DNA from: Rugosimonospora acidiphila
GTDB lineage: Bacteria > Actinomycetota > Actinomycetes > Mycobacteriales > Micromonosporaceae
Length of the DNA stretch: 64,000 nt
Direction of reading: 5' to 3'
Assembly: GCF_039543385.1 (NCBI RefSeq)
Contig: NZ_BAABJQ010000014.1
Coordinates: forward strand, 1 to 64,000
Part shown: positions 35,191-43,948 of the stretch, piece by piece
How positions within the stretch are numbered: the stretch's first letter is position 1
How the letters are laid out: the number at the start of each line of letters is the position of its first letter
Translations under genes and position numbers: made by a program
Notes under the pieces: model-generated
Told to the model about the DNA's origin: nothing
What the model saw: the letters and a program-made list of their open reading frames with translations, nothing else
Database searches by the model: none

Positions 35191-36006
35191 TCACTGCCAC
35201 ACCACCTGGTACGCGCTGGTGTTCCAGCCTGGTACGAACGTCTCCTCCAGCACCACCGACGGAGTGAGCGCCTGGGCTCCCCCGGCGACCGCGAGCCAGT
35301 TGCGGATCTCGTTGGCGCCGTCACCCGCCTCGTCGATCTCGGGCTGGGTCAACCGCACCAGCGGACCGTAGTCGCCACTCGCGATCTGCCGCAGGAACCA
35401 CTCGTCGAACTCGCTGTTGATGTCGCCGTGCCTGCTGTTACCGACCCAGTGCGACACCCCGCCGGTGCCCAGCAGCGCCACGCGCCGGTTGTCGGCCCGC
35501 TCGGTCACGTACCGGGTCACCAGCTCGCCGAGCCGGAACGAACGGGCCACCGAGGCCATCGGCGAGAAGATGACGTTCTGCAGGATGACCACCACCGGCA
35601 CGTCGTAGTCGGGGGTCAGGAAGCTCAGCGGCAGCCCGGTGCCGTGGTCCAGCTCGAGCTCGGCGGCGTAGGCCAGGTCGAAGTCGTTGGCGTAGGCGTA
35701 GCTGACCAGCCCCCGGGCGAACTCCGGATCGCCGGGCACCCCGGCCTTCGGCAGGTTGAACTCCGGCAGGGCCGGGTTCTCCAGCGCCAGCGAGACGCAG
35801 TGCGCCGAGACGTGCCCCGGCGTGAAGTTGGTGATGTGCTCGTTGGAGAACGCGACGATCAGGTCGGGTTCGGCGCGGCGTACGTGCTCGCGCAGCTGGC
35901 TGAAGCCGTCGTAGACGCGCTGCCGGCGGTCGTCGGGAGCCATCTTCGGCGCTCCCGTGATGAACGGGGCGTGCACGGTGCTCACGCCCAGAACGACTTG
36001 TCCCAC
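35191..36006 (-). CDS. ligB-like: LigB-family extradiol ring-cleavage dioxygenase
   Basis: A 271-residue class III extradiol dioxygenase catalytic subunit. Iron ligands line up with LigB: His12 (TVHAPF), His57 (SNEHITNF) and a Glu in INSEFDEW. The catalytic His is in GVSHWVG, and ELDHGTGLPLSF is also conserved. It should open a catechol-type ring next to a hydroxyl group using Fe(II) and O2. I chose the GTG at 36006, which places His12 in register and follows CCAGGAGAG. It is the first gene of a two-gene unit with the ligA-like gene and is divergent from a GntR regulator. Confidence 0.92.
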   Translation of the reverse strand: MGQVVLGVSTVHAPFITGAPKMAPDDRRQRVYDGFSQLREHVRRAEPDLIVAFSNEHITNFTPGHVSAHCVSLALENPALPEFNLPKAGVPGDPEFARGLVSYAYANDFDLAYAAELELDHGTGLPLSFLTPDYDVPVVVILQNVIFSPMASVARSFRLGELVTRYVTERADNRRVALLGTGGVSHWVGNSRHGDINSEFDEWFLRQIASGDYGPLVRLTQPEIDEAGDGANEIRNWLAVAGGAQALTPSVVLEETFVPGWNTSAYQVVWQ

Positions 36007-36496
36007 AGTCTCTCCTGGATGGTCTGGTGCCTGTCGGACGAGGGGACGCGCGAGCGGATCGACGAACCCACCGGGTGCCGGGCGCGCGCCGGTAGTGGAC
36101 GTGACTTCTGGTGACGGGGCGCGCGACTGGGCGACATGGGTCGGCCCCGGCCCGAGGCCCCTACTGCTCACGTAGTTGCCTGCTATGGAGCTCCCCTCGT
36201 CGTGAGGATGAAGCCTACTGTATCCAGCAACACTGTCAACAGGTTCTGATCAACCAGAGCCATCGAGAGCAGCGGAAATGGCGGCCGTAACGGGATCCGG
36301 TCCCGCGGGCGCGGCTCCGCGACCGATGCCAATCGGTTGACGCCGGATACTGGATACAGCTCCGTAAGATCGATATGATGCCGTCTCTACCCCGCGCACC
36401 GTCGCCCAACGGGCGCGGCGGGCCGGATACTTTCTACTGGCCTCATCGGCCCCGTCGAGGGTCGGTGCTGCGCTGCGAGGGAGAGCGGGTACCGAG
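36007..36496. promoter_or_regulatory. Divergent ligB/gntR control region
   Basis: A 490-base gap with no gene. It holds the leftward promoter at 36212-36239 for the ligB-like gene and a second operator CTGGATACAG at 36350-36359. The latter follows TTGACG (36337-36342) on the rightward strand by seven bases, a layout suited to autoregulation of the GntR gene, although no good -10 is visible. The remaining sequence shows nothing recognisable. Confidence 0.55.
36212..36239 (-). promoter_or_regulatory. Promoter with embedded operator (ligB-like gene)
   Basis: On the leftward strand TTGACA (36239-36234) and TAGGCT (36217-36212) are separated by 16 bases. The plus-strand element CTGTATCCAG (36218-36227) occupies the spacer beside the -10 box. 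It lies about 205 bases before the ligB-like start, so a long leader is implied. Confidence 0.65.
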
Positions 36497-37306
36497 ATGA
36501 CGACTCCCCAGGATCTGGCGAATGAGACCGGCGACCAGAGTGGCGCGCCGGTGGACCAGGCGCTGGCCCGTGCGCTGGCGGCGTCGGCGGACGACGCGGT
36601 GCCCACCACCGGTGCCGGTCTGGAGGCGCTGCGGCCGGACCCGCGGATGCCGCAGCGGCGCACCGTGTCCAGCCAGGTTGCGGACACTCTGCGTAACGCC
36701 ATCAACCAGGGCATTCTGGCCGACGGGACGCCCCTGAACCAGGTAGCCATCGCGAAGATGCTGGGGGTGTCCCGGGTACCGGTGCGCGAGGCGATGCACC
36801 AGCTGCGGGCGGAGGGCCTGATCACGGTCAGGCCGCACCATGGTGCCGTGGTCGCCGCCCTGTCGGTGGAGCGGGTCAGCGAGATGTACGAGATCCAGGC
36901 GCTACTGGAGGAGTACATCGTGGTGCGCAGCATCCGGAACATCGACACCGCGACCGTGTCGCGGCTGCGTGCCCTGATCGCGCAGATGCGCCACACCCCC
37001 GACCTCGAGGCGTGGCTGGCGCTGAACACCACCTTTCACGCCGAGCTCAACCGGCCCTCCGGCGCGACCGTGGCGATCGAGCTGGTCGGGCAGCTGAGTG
37101 CGCGCGCCCAGCGGTACGTCAATATGTGGAGCGACGGCAAGGGGCTTGGGCGCCCGAGCGACGCCAACAACGAGCACGAACTCATCCTGGACTTCATCAC
37201 GGCGGGCGACGCGGACGCCGCGTGCGAAGCGGTCAAGCAGCACGTGCTGGCCACCCGTGACAAGGCGATCTCGTGCCACGCGACGCGCGCCCAGGCCGCC
37301 GACTGA
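36497..37306 (+). CDS. GntR-family (FadR/FCD) regulator 1
   Basis: A 269-residue regulator. A tail of about 50 residues precedes the winged helix (about residues 55-120, with LNQVAIAKMLGVSRVPVREAMHQLRAEGLI). An FCD ligand domain follows (about 125-255) with the usual metal-ligand residues: Asp/Asn in ALNTTFHAEL and His in NNEHELILD. FCD members usually sense organic acids and repress catabolic genes. It is divergent from the ligBA-like pair and upstream of the rightward catabolic run, with operator-like elements on both sides. The ATG at 36497 was used. It most likely recognises the (A/C)TGNATNCAG element, which is inference. Confidence 0.92.
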   Translation: MTTPQDLANETGDQSGAPVDQALARALAASADDAVPTTGAGLEALRPDPRMPQRRTVSSQVADTLRNAINQGILADGTPLNQVAIAKMLGVSRVPVREAMHQLRAEGLITVRPHHGAVVAALSVERVSEMYEIQALLEEYIVVRSIRNIDTATVSRLRALIAQMRHTPDLEAWLALNTTFHAELNRPSGATVAIELVGQLSARAQRYVNMWSDGKGLGRPSDANNEHELILDFITAGDADAACEAVKQHVLATRDKAISCHATRAQAAD

Positions 37307-37378
37307 GGCCGACCCGCCGGCGCCCGGCCGAACACCGTCCCCGCTGCCCCTTTCGCCGATCGCCGCCGGCGTGGAAAA

Positions 37379-37388
37379 ATGAATACAG
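37379..37388 (+). promoter_or_regulatory. Operator-like element before CMD-like gene
   Basis: ATGAATACAG, identical to the copy in the MFS promoter, lies 45 bases before the start of the carboxymuconolactone decarboxylase-like gene in the gap after the GntR gene. Confidence 0.5.
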
Positions 37389-37432
37389 TTTACTTCATCG
37401 CCAGCGATGGAGCGCGACCGTTAGGAGCGACC

Positions 37433-37768
37433 ATGAGCCAACCGCAGAAGCGCCCCGCCGAGGTGCTCGCCGCAGCGAACCCCGCGGCCGCCGAGGCCTT
37501 CGCGCAGCTGCGCCACGCCGTCGAGGCCGGCCCGCTCGACCAGGCGACCGTCGAGCTGATCGTGATCGGCTCGCTCGCCTCCGTCGGGCAGCTGAACAGC
37601 CTCGCCGTGCACGTGAAGCGGGCACTGACCCTCGGGGTCACGATCGAGCAGATCAACCAGGCCATCGTCGCCACGCTCGCGGCGAGCACGCTGTTCAACG
37701 ACGTCGTGGCGGCACTGCGCGCGGCGCAGACGGCGTACGAGTCGGTCGCCGTCCCGGCCAACGCCTGA
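37433..37768 (+). CDS. Carboxymuconolactone decarboxylase-like protein
   Basis: A 111-residue all-helical protein of the CMD/AhpD family. It has RPAEVLAAANP at the start and the ELIVIGSLASVGQLNSLAVHVKRALTLGVTIEQINQAIV block. The redox CxxC of AhpD proteins is replaced (SLAVHVK), so it fits the CMD-like branch, which keeps a catalytic-type His instead. Classic members decarboxylate gamma-carboxymuconolactone, but many relatives have other or unknown roles. The ATG at 37433 follows TAGGAGCGA. It is the first gene after the GntR regulator in the rightward catabolic run. Confidence 0.85.
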   Translation: MSQPQKRPAEVLAAANPAAAEAFAQLRHAVEAGPLDQATVELIVIGSLASVGQLNSLAVHVKRALTLGVTIEQINQAIVATLAASTLFNDVVAALRAAQTAYESVAVPANA

Positions 37769-37838
37769 GCACCGACCAGCCGGCGAACGTGGCCGCGCCG
37801 TCAGCCGACCGCGGCCAGGACCGTGGCCACGTCGCGAG

Positions 37839-37928
37839 CGTGGCGGTGCCGTGAGCGTGGCGGCGCCGTGAGCGTGGCGGCGCCGTGCACGTGGCGGCGC
37901 CGTGCACGTGGCGGCGCCGTGCACGTGG
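37839..37928. repeat. Tandem array of a 17-bp unit
   Basis: Units of CGTGGCGGCGCCGTG plus AG or CA start at 37839, 37856, 37873, 37890 and 37907, with a partial copy at 37924. Only a few positions differ. Confidence 0.88.
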
Positions 37929-38149
37929 CCCGACCAGGACCGCGTCGTGAAGCGGTGGCCCAACCTGCCCCGACCAGGGCCGCGGGGTTAAGCGTGGCCG
38001 CGGCCGTGTCGCGACCGCGACCCGCCCGGCCAGCCACCCGAGCCGGATGGCCGGCCGGGTGGCCCGGAAACCCTTGTCCCATCAGGGTTTACGTGCGGAT
38101 GCGCGCCCCGGCGCCAACCGCGAACACCGGCCAGAACAACACCGGCAAG

Positions 38150-38159
38150 GTGTATACAG
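38150..38159 (+). promoter_or_regulatory. Operator-like element before mu-crystallin-like gene
   Basis: GTGTATACAG lies in the gap before the ornithine cyclodeaminase-like gene, followed by TAGCCC, much as TAGGCT follows the element in the ligB promoter. It contains the palindrome TGTATACA (38151-38158). Confidence 0.5.
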
Positions 38160-38343
38160 TAGCCCGAAGCCCTGCTAGCATCCCAGCAACAGGGATCGCG
38201 ATCCGGAACCACGGACGCCGACCGCGCCCGGCGGGCGATCCAGCCAACGAGAGCGCGACTGTCGAAGACTTCCCGCGGAGGTACTTCTCGAAAGTGTTGA
38301 CAGTAGCCATTGCACGGGAACCCGACTACGAACGGACCGCCGC

Positions 38344-39342
38344 ATGACCCTCTTTCTGGACAGCGACGACATCAAGGCGCTCGCCACGCACGAGTTGTGC
38401 GAGCGCGCCGCCCTGGCCGCGGTAGAGGCCGAGTCCTCTGGCAACAGTCAGCTGCCGCCCCGCATCGACGTGCCCAGCGGGCACGGGTTCCTGCGGGTGA
38501 TGCCCGCGGTGCTCGGACCGGTGATGGGCGTCAAGGTGATGACCCTGACCGAGGGCATCGGCAACCGGTACCTGGTGCTGCTGTACGAATCGGCGACCGG
38601 GGAGTTGCTGGGCGCGTTCGACGCCGACGAACTGACCCGGCTGCGCACCGCCGCGTTCACCGCGACCGCCGCGAAGCTGATGGTCACCCGGCCGCCCCGC
38701 ACGCTCGCGGTCATCGGCTCCGGGTACGAGGCCGACGGGCACACCAAGGCGCTGACCCGCACCTGGGACTTCGAGGCCATCTGCGTCTTCAGCCCCTCCC
38801 CCGAGCGCCGCGTCGACTTCGCCACCCGGATGACCGCCGAACTCGACGTGAAGGTGACCCCCTGCGACAGCTCGCAGGCCGCGCTCGCCGACGCCGACCT
38901 GGTCATGCTGGCCACCAAGTCGCGCACCCCGGTGCTCGACGGCGCCCACCTGGCCACCGGCGCCACCGTGCTGTCGGTCGGGTCCACCCGGCCAAACCTG
39001 CGCGAACTGGACGCGGCCACCATGCGACGGACCGGCACCCTGGTCGTGGACGACCTGCGTCAGGTGCTCGCCGAATCGGGAGACATCCTGGCCGCGCTGG
39101 CCGACGGGGATCTGACCCGCGACCACCTTGCCCCGGTCGCGTCAGTGTCGGCCGACGCCTCGCTGCTGCGCCGCTCCGCGGAGCGGGACCTTCTGACCTA
39201 CAAGTCGGTGGGCACGGCCCTGCAGGACCTGGCCCTGGCCCGCCTGTTGCTGGACGGCGCGCAGCGCGACGGCCGCGGCCGGCAGCTGGGCGAGCTGGCG
39301 GCGCTCAAGCCGTTCGCCAACAACGCGGTAAGGGTCAGCTGA
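38344..39342 (+). CDS. Ornithine cyclodeaminase/mu-crystallin family protein
   Basis: A 332-residue NAD(P)-binding protein of the OCD/mu-crystallin family. It has GVKVMTLTEG and YESATGELLGAFDADELTRLRTAAFTA near the substrate pocket, the Rossmann motif AVIGSGYEADGHTKAL, and ATKSRTPVLDGAHL with SVGSTRPNLREL. Family members cyclise or reduce amino and imino acids (ornithine, alanine, ketimines). In this cluster it could reduce or deaminate a nitrogen-containing intermediate, hinting at an amino- or N-heterocyclic aromatic substrate; this is inference. The stop overlaps the ATG of the aldehyde dehydrogenase by one base. Confidence 0.9.
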   Translation: MTLFLDSDDIKALATHELCERAALAAVEAESSGNSQLPPRIDVPSGHGFLRVMPAVLGPVMGVKVMTLTEGIGNRYLVLLYESATGELLGAFDADELTRLRTAAFTATAAKLMVTRPPRTLAVIGSGYEADGHTKALTRTWDFEAICVFSPSPERRVDFATRMTAELDVKVTPCDSSQAALADADLVMLATKSRTPVLDGAHLATGATVLSVGSTRPNLRELDAATMRRTGTLVVDDLRQVLAESGDILAALADGDLTRDHLAPVASVSADASLLRRSAERDLLTYKSVGTALQDLALARLLLDGAQRDGRGRQLGELAALKPFANNAVRVS

Positions 39343-40817
39343 TGGACGCGGTCGCTACCCGCCATCCACGGCTACCGGTGGACCTGCCATCGGGACTGCT
39401 GGTGGACGGCACCTGGACCGCTTCGGCGGCCGGCGCCACCTTCCGGGTCCACGACCCGGCGACCGGCGCCGAGCTGGCCACCGTGGCCGACGCGCGTGCC
39501 GAGGACGCCACGGCGGCGCTGGAGGCGGCGGTGCGGGCGCAGCGGACCTGGCGGCACACCCCGCCCCGGGTCCGCGCGGACATCCTGCGCGGCGCGTACG
39601 ACGAGGTGCGCCGCCGGCGCGACGAGTTCGCCGCGCTGATGACCCTGGAAATGGGCAAGCCCCTGGCCGAGGCCCAGGGCGAGCTGGACTACGGCACCGA
39701 CTTCCTGCGCTGGTTCTCGGAGGAGGCCGTGCGCATCGATGGCGGCTACCAGGTCGCTCCGAACGGCTCCGGGCGCATCATGGTGATGCGCCAGCCGGTC
39801 GGGCCGTGCCTGCTCATCACGCCGTGGAACTTCCCGCTGGCGATGGCCACCCGCAAGATCGCTCCGGCGATCGCGGCCGGCTGCACGATGATCATCAAGC
39901 CGTCCGAGCTGACCCCGCTGACCACCCTGCTGCTGTCCCAGGTGCTCATTGAGTGCGGGCTGCCGCCGGGCGTGCTCAACGTGCTCACCACGACCACCCC
40001 GGCCGAGGTGACCCGCCCCCTGCTCGACGACGGCCGGATCCGCAAGCTGTCGTTCACCGGCTCCACCGAGGTCGGCCGGATCCTGCTGGAGCAGTGCGGC
40101 CGGCAGATCGTACGCACCTCCATGGAGCTGGGCGGCAACGCGCCGTTCCTGGTGTTCGCCGACGCGGACCTGGACGCGGCGGTGGACGCCGCGATGCTGG
40201 CCAAGCTGCGCAACATGGGCGAGGCGTGCACCGCGGCGAACCGCTTCTACGTCCAACGCGCGGTCGCCGCCGACTTCGCCAAGGCGCTGGCGGAACGGTT
40301 CGCGGCGCTGCGGCTGGGTCACGGGCTGGACGACGGCACCCAGATCGGGCCGCTGATCGAGCCGGCCGCCGTGCAGAAGGTCGACCGGCTCGTCGGCGAC
40401 GCCGTCGGGCGGGGCGCCCGGGTCCTGACCGGCGGGCGGGCGCCCGCGGGGCCGGGCTTCTTCTACCCGCCCACCGTGCTCGACGCGGTACCGCTGGACG
40501 CCGAGCTGATGCGCGAGGAGATCTTCGGCCCGGTCGCGCCGGTCATCGCGTTCGACAGCGAGCAGCAGGCCATCGATCTCGCCAACGACACCGAGTACGG
40601 CCTGGTCGCCTACGTCTTCACCAAGAACCTCGACCGCGCGGTGCGGGTCAGCGAGGCCCTGGACGTCGGGATGGTCGGCCTCAACCAGGGCATCGTGTCC
40701 AACGCGGCGGCCCCGTTCGGCGGAGTCAAGGCGTCGGGCCTGGGCCGGGAGGGCGGCAGCGAGGGCATCGCCGAATACCTCGACACCAAGTACGTCGCGC
40801 TGAACGTATCTCAATGA
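39342..40817 (+). CDS. Aldehyde dehydrogenase (semialdehyde type)
   Basis: A 491-residue NAD(P)-dependent aldehyde dehydrogenase, closest in pattern to the succinate-semialdehyde dehydrogenase group. Catalytic residues are Glu262 (MELGGNAP) and Cys296 (GEACTAANR). The cofactor blocks TPWNFPLAMATRKIAPAIAAG, KPSELTPL and FTGSTEVGR are intact, as is EIFGPVAPV. The ATG at 39342 shares a base with the previous stop, so the two are coupled. It would oxidise an open-chain semialdehyde formed by ring cleavage or aldol cleavage. Confidence 0.93.
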   Translation: MDAVATRHPRLPVDLPSGLLVDGTWTASAAGATFRVHDPATGAELATVADARAEDATAALEAAVRAQRTWRHTPPRVRADILRGAYDEVRRRRDEFAALMTLEMGKPLAEAQGELDYGTDFLRWFSEEAVRIDGGYQVAPNGSGRIMVMRQPVGPCLLITPWNFPLAMATRKIAPAIAAGCTMIIKPSELTPLTTLLLSQVLIECGLPPGVLNVLTTTTPAEVTRPLLDDGRIRKLSFTGSTEVGRILLEQCGRQIVRTSMELGGNAPFLVFADADLDAAVDAAMLAKLRNMGEACTAANRFYVQRAVAADFAKALAERFAALRLGHGLDDGTQIGPLIEPAAVQKVDRLVGDAVGRGARVLTGGRAPAGPGFFYPPTVLDAVPLDAELMREEIFGPVAPVIAFDSEQQAIDLANDTEYGLVAYVFTKNLDRAVRVSEALDVGMVGLNQGIVSNAAAPFGGVKASGLGREGGSEGIAEYLDTKYVALNVSQ

Positions 40818-40875
40818 ACCCACGACACCACACGAACATCCTTTCTTTCCAACGCACCAAGGGAGCGGAGTGACA

Positions 40876-41901
40876 ATGGCTGGCAGCGGCTACGAGAAGT
40901 CCGAGGCGAAGGACTGGGCCAAGCAGAACCTGCTCGGGGTCTGCAACGTGATCATCCCCAGCTTCAAGTCGGACCTCAGCGGCCTCAACGAAGCGGGCAT
41001 CCGCCACGACGTGCGGCGCAACATGGAGCTCGGCTTCACCGGGGCGCTGCTGGTGTCCGAGGTCGGCACCACGCTGGACGAGATGCGGCAGTTCATGGAG
41101 ATCGCCGTCGACGAGGCCAAGGGGCAGCACCAGATCCTGCTGCACGGCACCTTCGACAACTCCGACCAGATCATCGCCATGTCCAAGGACGCCAAGGCGA
41201 TCGGCCTGGACGCGGTGCTGCTGGGCCACCCCAACAGCTTCTACCCCAAGTCGGCGCAGGACATCATCGACTACACGAAGAACATCTGCGACAACGTCGA
41301 CCTCGGCGTGGTGCTGTTCTGCGCCCAGCACTGGAACTTCAGCCGGGTGCACCCGAGCGGGTTCCCGCTGGACGCGATCATCGAGATGGCCGACTTCGAG
41401 AACGTCATCGGCGTCAAGTACGAGGTGGGCCGCCCCGGCGCGACCGGCACGTACGAGTGCTTCAGGGCGCTGAAGGACCACAACATCGTGGTGTCCGACC
41501 CGTTCGAGCCCAACGCGCCGATCTGGACCGACGTCTTCGGCATGCAGTGGATGGGCACCAGCAACTACGAGTACTACGGCGACCGGATGCCGCGGATGTT
41601 CGCCGCCCTGACCGAGGGCCGCCGCGACGAGGCCATCGACATCTACTGGCAGACCCAGGCCGCGCGCACCACCCGCGGCTCGGCCCAGGCCGCCTTCGAG
41701 GGCGCCAACTTCATCCACCGGTACCTGTGGAAGTACCAGGCCTGGCTGACCGGCTACAACGGCGGCCCGCTGCGCCAGCCGGCGATGAAGCTGTCCGACG
41801 CGCAGATGCGGGCGACCGCCGACGGCCTGGTCCGCAGCAAGATCATTGACAAGGCGCCGACCGACTTCTCGGAGTTCTTCGTCAGTCGCAACCCGGCCTG
41901 A
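40876..41901 (+). CDS. DHDPS-family aldolase/hydratase-aldolase
   Basis: A protein of about 341 residues of the dihydrodipicolinate synthase/N-acetylneuraminate lyase superfamily. The Schiff-base Lys is at 181 (VIGVKYEVG), and the C-terminal GYNGGPLRQPAMKLSD block is typical. It is about 45 residues longer than DapA, as are the hydratase-aldolases of aromatic pathways. It probably cleaves or hydrates an alpha-keto acid from ring opening, giving pyruvate and an aldehyde. I chose the ATG at 40876 with GGAG five bases upstream; a GTG at 40870 is in frame. It sits between the aldehyde dehydrogenase and a LigB-fold gene. Confidence 0.87.
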   Translation: MAGSGYEKSEAKDWAKQNLLGVCNVIIPSFKSDLSGLNEAGIRHDVRRNMELGFTGALLVSEVGTTLDEMRQFMEIAVDEAKGQHQILLHGTFDNSDQIIAMSKDAKAIGLDAVLLGHPNSFYPKSAQDIIDYTKNICDNVDLGVVLFCAQHWNFSRVHPSGFPLDAIIEMADFENVIGVKYEVGRPGATGTYECFRALKDHNIVVSDPFEPNAPIWTDVFGMQWMGTSNYEYYGDRMPRMFAALTEGRRDEAIDIYWQTQAARTTRGSAQAAFEGANFIHRYLWKYQAWLTGYNGGPLRQPAMKLSDAQMRATADGLVRSKIIDKAPTDFSEFFVSRNPA

Positions 41902-41936
41902 GCGCCCCACGACACAACTGGCGACACGGAGGAGAG

Positions 41937-42986
41937 ATGGCCGAAATACTAGGCGTGGGCATGACCCACTTCCCGCCCTTGTCCGCTCAGGACGAACGGA
42001 TGACCGCGGCGTTCACCCGCATGATCAATCATCCCTCGACGCCGGAGGAGGCGAAGACCGGCTCGGCGCTGCCCGCCGAGCTGGTCGCCGAACTCGGCGA
42101 CGACCGGGGCCTGTCCGCCGCCGCGGAGCACCGCGACCGGTTGCGGCGCAATCTCGCCACCGTCCGCACCCGCCTCGACGAGTTCAACCCCGACCTCGTC
42201 GTGGTGTGGGGCGACGACCAGTACGAGAACTTCAAAGAGAGCGTCATCCCGCCGTTCTGTGTGCTGGCGTACGACGAGTTCACGCACAAGCCGTGGAAGA
42301 ACTTCCACCTCGGCGACAACGCGTGGGGCGAGGACTCCGACACCGAGCTGCGGGTGGCCGGCAACAACCGGGCCGGCCGGTACCTGGCCGGTGGCCTGAT
42401 CGAGGCCGGCTTCGACGTCGCGTACAGCTACCGCCCCAACGAGTACGACGGCCTGTCGCACGCGTTCACCAACACGGTGCTGTACCTGGACTACGACCGT
42501 AAGGGTTTCCCGTACCCGATCCTGCCGATCTCGGTGAACTGCTACGGCGGGCTGGTCATCTCGGCTAAGGGGCTGTTCGTCGACCCGGGCAACCCGCCCA
42601 GCGGCGACGCCCTGGACCCGCCGTCGCCGTCCCCCACCCGCTGCTTCGATCTCGGCGCGGCGACCGCCCGGGTGATGGCGGCCAGTCCGTGGCGGGTGGC
42701 CCTGGTCGCCTCCGCGAGTTGGTCACACGGCTTCCTCGCGGCCTGCAACCGGTACCTGTACCCGGACGTGGCCAGCGACCGTCGGCTGTTCGAGGCGCTG
42801 GAGGCCGGCGACTACGACGCCTGGCGCTCGTACCCGCTGGAATCGATCACCAAGTCCGGACAGCAGGAGATGCTCAACTGGTTCTGCCTGCTGGGCGCGA
42901 TGTCCGAGCTCGGCAGCAAGCTGCAGTGGGCCGAACTGGTCGAGACGTACATCTTCAACTCCAACAAGGCATTCGTGCTCTTCTAG
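41937..42986 (+). CDS. Atypical LigB-fold (class III extradiol-like) protein
   Basis: A 349-residue protein with the LigB superfamily outline: an N-terminal VGMTHFPP with His11 at the first ligand position, VVVWGDDQYENF, NCYGGLVISAKG, and SWSHGF with the catalytic-type His. The second iron ligand His is replaced by Gln95 (GDDQ) and the third-ligand region reads ASDRRLFEAL with no matching Glu. It is therefore unlikely to hold Fe(II) the canonical way. It could use a different site or have another function such as hydrolysis. The ATG at 41937 follows GGAGGAGAG. It lies 35 bases after the aldolase gene. Confidence 0.8.
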   Translation: MAEILGVGMTHFPPLSAQDERMTAAFTRMINHPSTPEEAKTGSALPAELVAELGDDRGLSAAAEHRDRLRRNLATVRTRLDEFNPDLVVVWGDDQYENFKESVIPPFCVLAYDEFTHKPWKNFHLGDNAWGEDSDTELRVAGNNRAGRYLAGGLIEAGFDVAYSYRPNEYDGLSHAFTNTVLYLDYDRKGFPYPILPISVNCYGGLVISAKGLFVDPGNPPSGDALDPPSPSPTRCFDLGAATARVMAASPWRVALVASASWSHGFLAACNRYLYPDVASDRRLFEALEAGDYDAWRSYPLESITKSGQQEMLNWFCLLGAMSELGSKLQWAELVETYIFNSNKAFVLF

Positions 42987-43076
42987 CGAGGACATCAATG
43001 ATGATGCGCACATCGGTGATGGGCCCGACCGCGCCCGGACGGACACCATGAACGGGCGAGGAGAGGCGGTCGCGGT

Positions 43077-43922
43077 ATGAGCACAGTGACGAGTGAGGCG
43101 CCGGCCGACCGTCAGGTCGGCGCCTCGGGGGCCCCGAGGGGCATGTCGCCGTGGCGGCTGCGCTACCGGCGCCGAGAGCCGATCGTGCTCGGCACCCTGT
43201 GCCTGATCCTGGTACTGGTGGCCTGGCAGGTCGCCGCCGATGCCGGTTGGGTGAACAAGCTGTTCGTCAGCTCCCCGACCGACGTGGCGCGCGCGATGTG
43301 GGACTACATCACCACCGCCCAGTTCGCCAAGGACCTGAGCACCACCGGGCTGACCTTCATCTACGGCCTGCTCCTGTCCCTGGTGGCCGGCATCGTGCTG
43401 GGCCTGCTCATGGGCTGGTACAAGCGGGTCGGGTTCTTCCTCGACTATCTGGTCAGCCTGGTGTATGCCTCGCCCCGCATCGCGCTGGTCCCGCTGCTGA
43501 TCCTGTGGTTCGGCATCGGGCGCACCACCGGCATAGCGATGGTCTTCCTGATGTCGGTGTTCCCCGTGCTCATCAACACGATGACCGGGGTGCACTCCGT
43601 GGATCCGCTGCTGATCGAGATGGCCCGTTCCCAGAAGGCCAGCCGCCTGCAGCTGATCCGCACGGTCGTGCTTCCGGGTGCCCTTCCGCAGGTGCTGTCC
43701 GGGGTGCGGCTGGCCATCGGCAACGGCCTCATCGGCGTGGTGGTGGCCGAGTTCCTGGCCGGCAGCAGCTCCGGGCTCGGCTTCACGATGCAGGCCGCCG
43801 CGCAGAGCTTCGAGGCGCCACAGCTGTTCGCCGGCCTCGTGATCATCTCGGCCCTCGGGCTGATCGCCACCCAGTTGCTGCGGATACTCGAACGCCGCTT
43901 CCAGCGCTGGCGCACCTCATGA
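43077..43922 (+). CDS. ABC permease (SsuC/TauC-like)
   Basis: A 281-residue permease with a cytoplasmic tail of about 35 residues and six membrane segments. The coupling loop reads DPLLIEMARSQKASRLQLIRTVVLPGALP, the EAA motif of nitrate/sulfonate/taurine-type importers. It pairs with the ATPase gene that follows and probably with the SsuA-like lipoprotein encoded at 31574-32593. The start is the ATG at 43077. Confidence 0.92.
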   Translation: MSTVTSEAPADRQVGASGAPRGMSPWRLRYRRREPIVLGTLCLILVLVAWQVAADAGWVNKLFVSSPTDVARAMWDYITTAQFAKDLSTTGLTFIYGLLLSLVAGIVLGLLMGWYKRVGFFLDYLVSLVYASPRIALVPLLILWFGIGRTTGIAMVFLMSVFPVLINTMTGVHSVDPLLIEMARSQKASRLQLIRTVVLPGALPQVLSGVRLAIGNGLIGVVVAEFLAGSSSGLGFTMQAAAQSFEAPQLFAGLVIISALGLIATQLLRILERRFQRWRTS

Positions 43923-43948
43923 GCGCGGCGAACGGACGAGGAGAGGTC

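Larger units (their letters stand above)
37769..38343 (+). other. 575-base gap with repeats and control elements
   Basis: This gap holds a 17-bp tandem array (37839-37928), an operator-like element (38150-38159) and TTGACA at 38297-38302, 42 bases before the next start. The rest is GC-rich and codes for nothing I recognise. No convincing -10 follows the TTGACA. Confidence 0.5.

Noticed and set aside
37823..38347. Open frame through the 17-bp repeat array
   Set aside because: Its translation simply repeats the array (Arg/Gly/Ala/Val), and operator and promoter-like signals lie within it.
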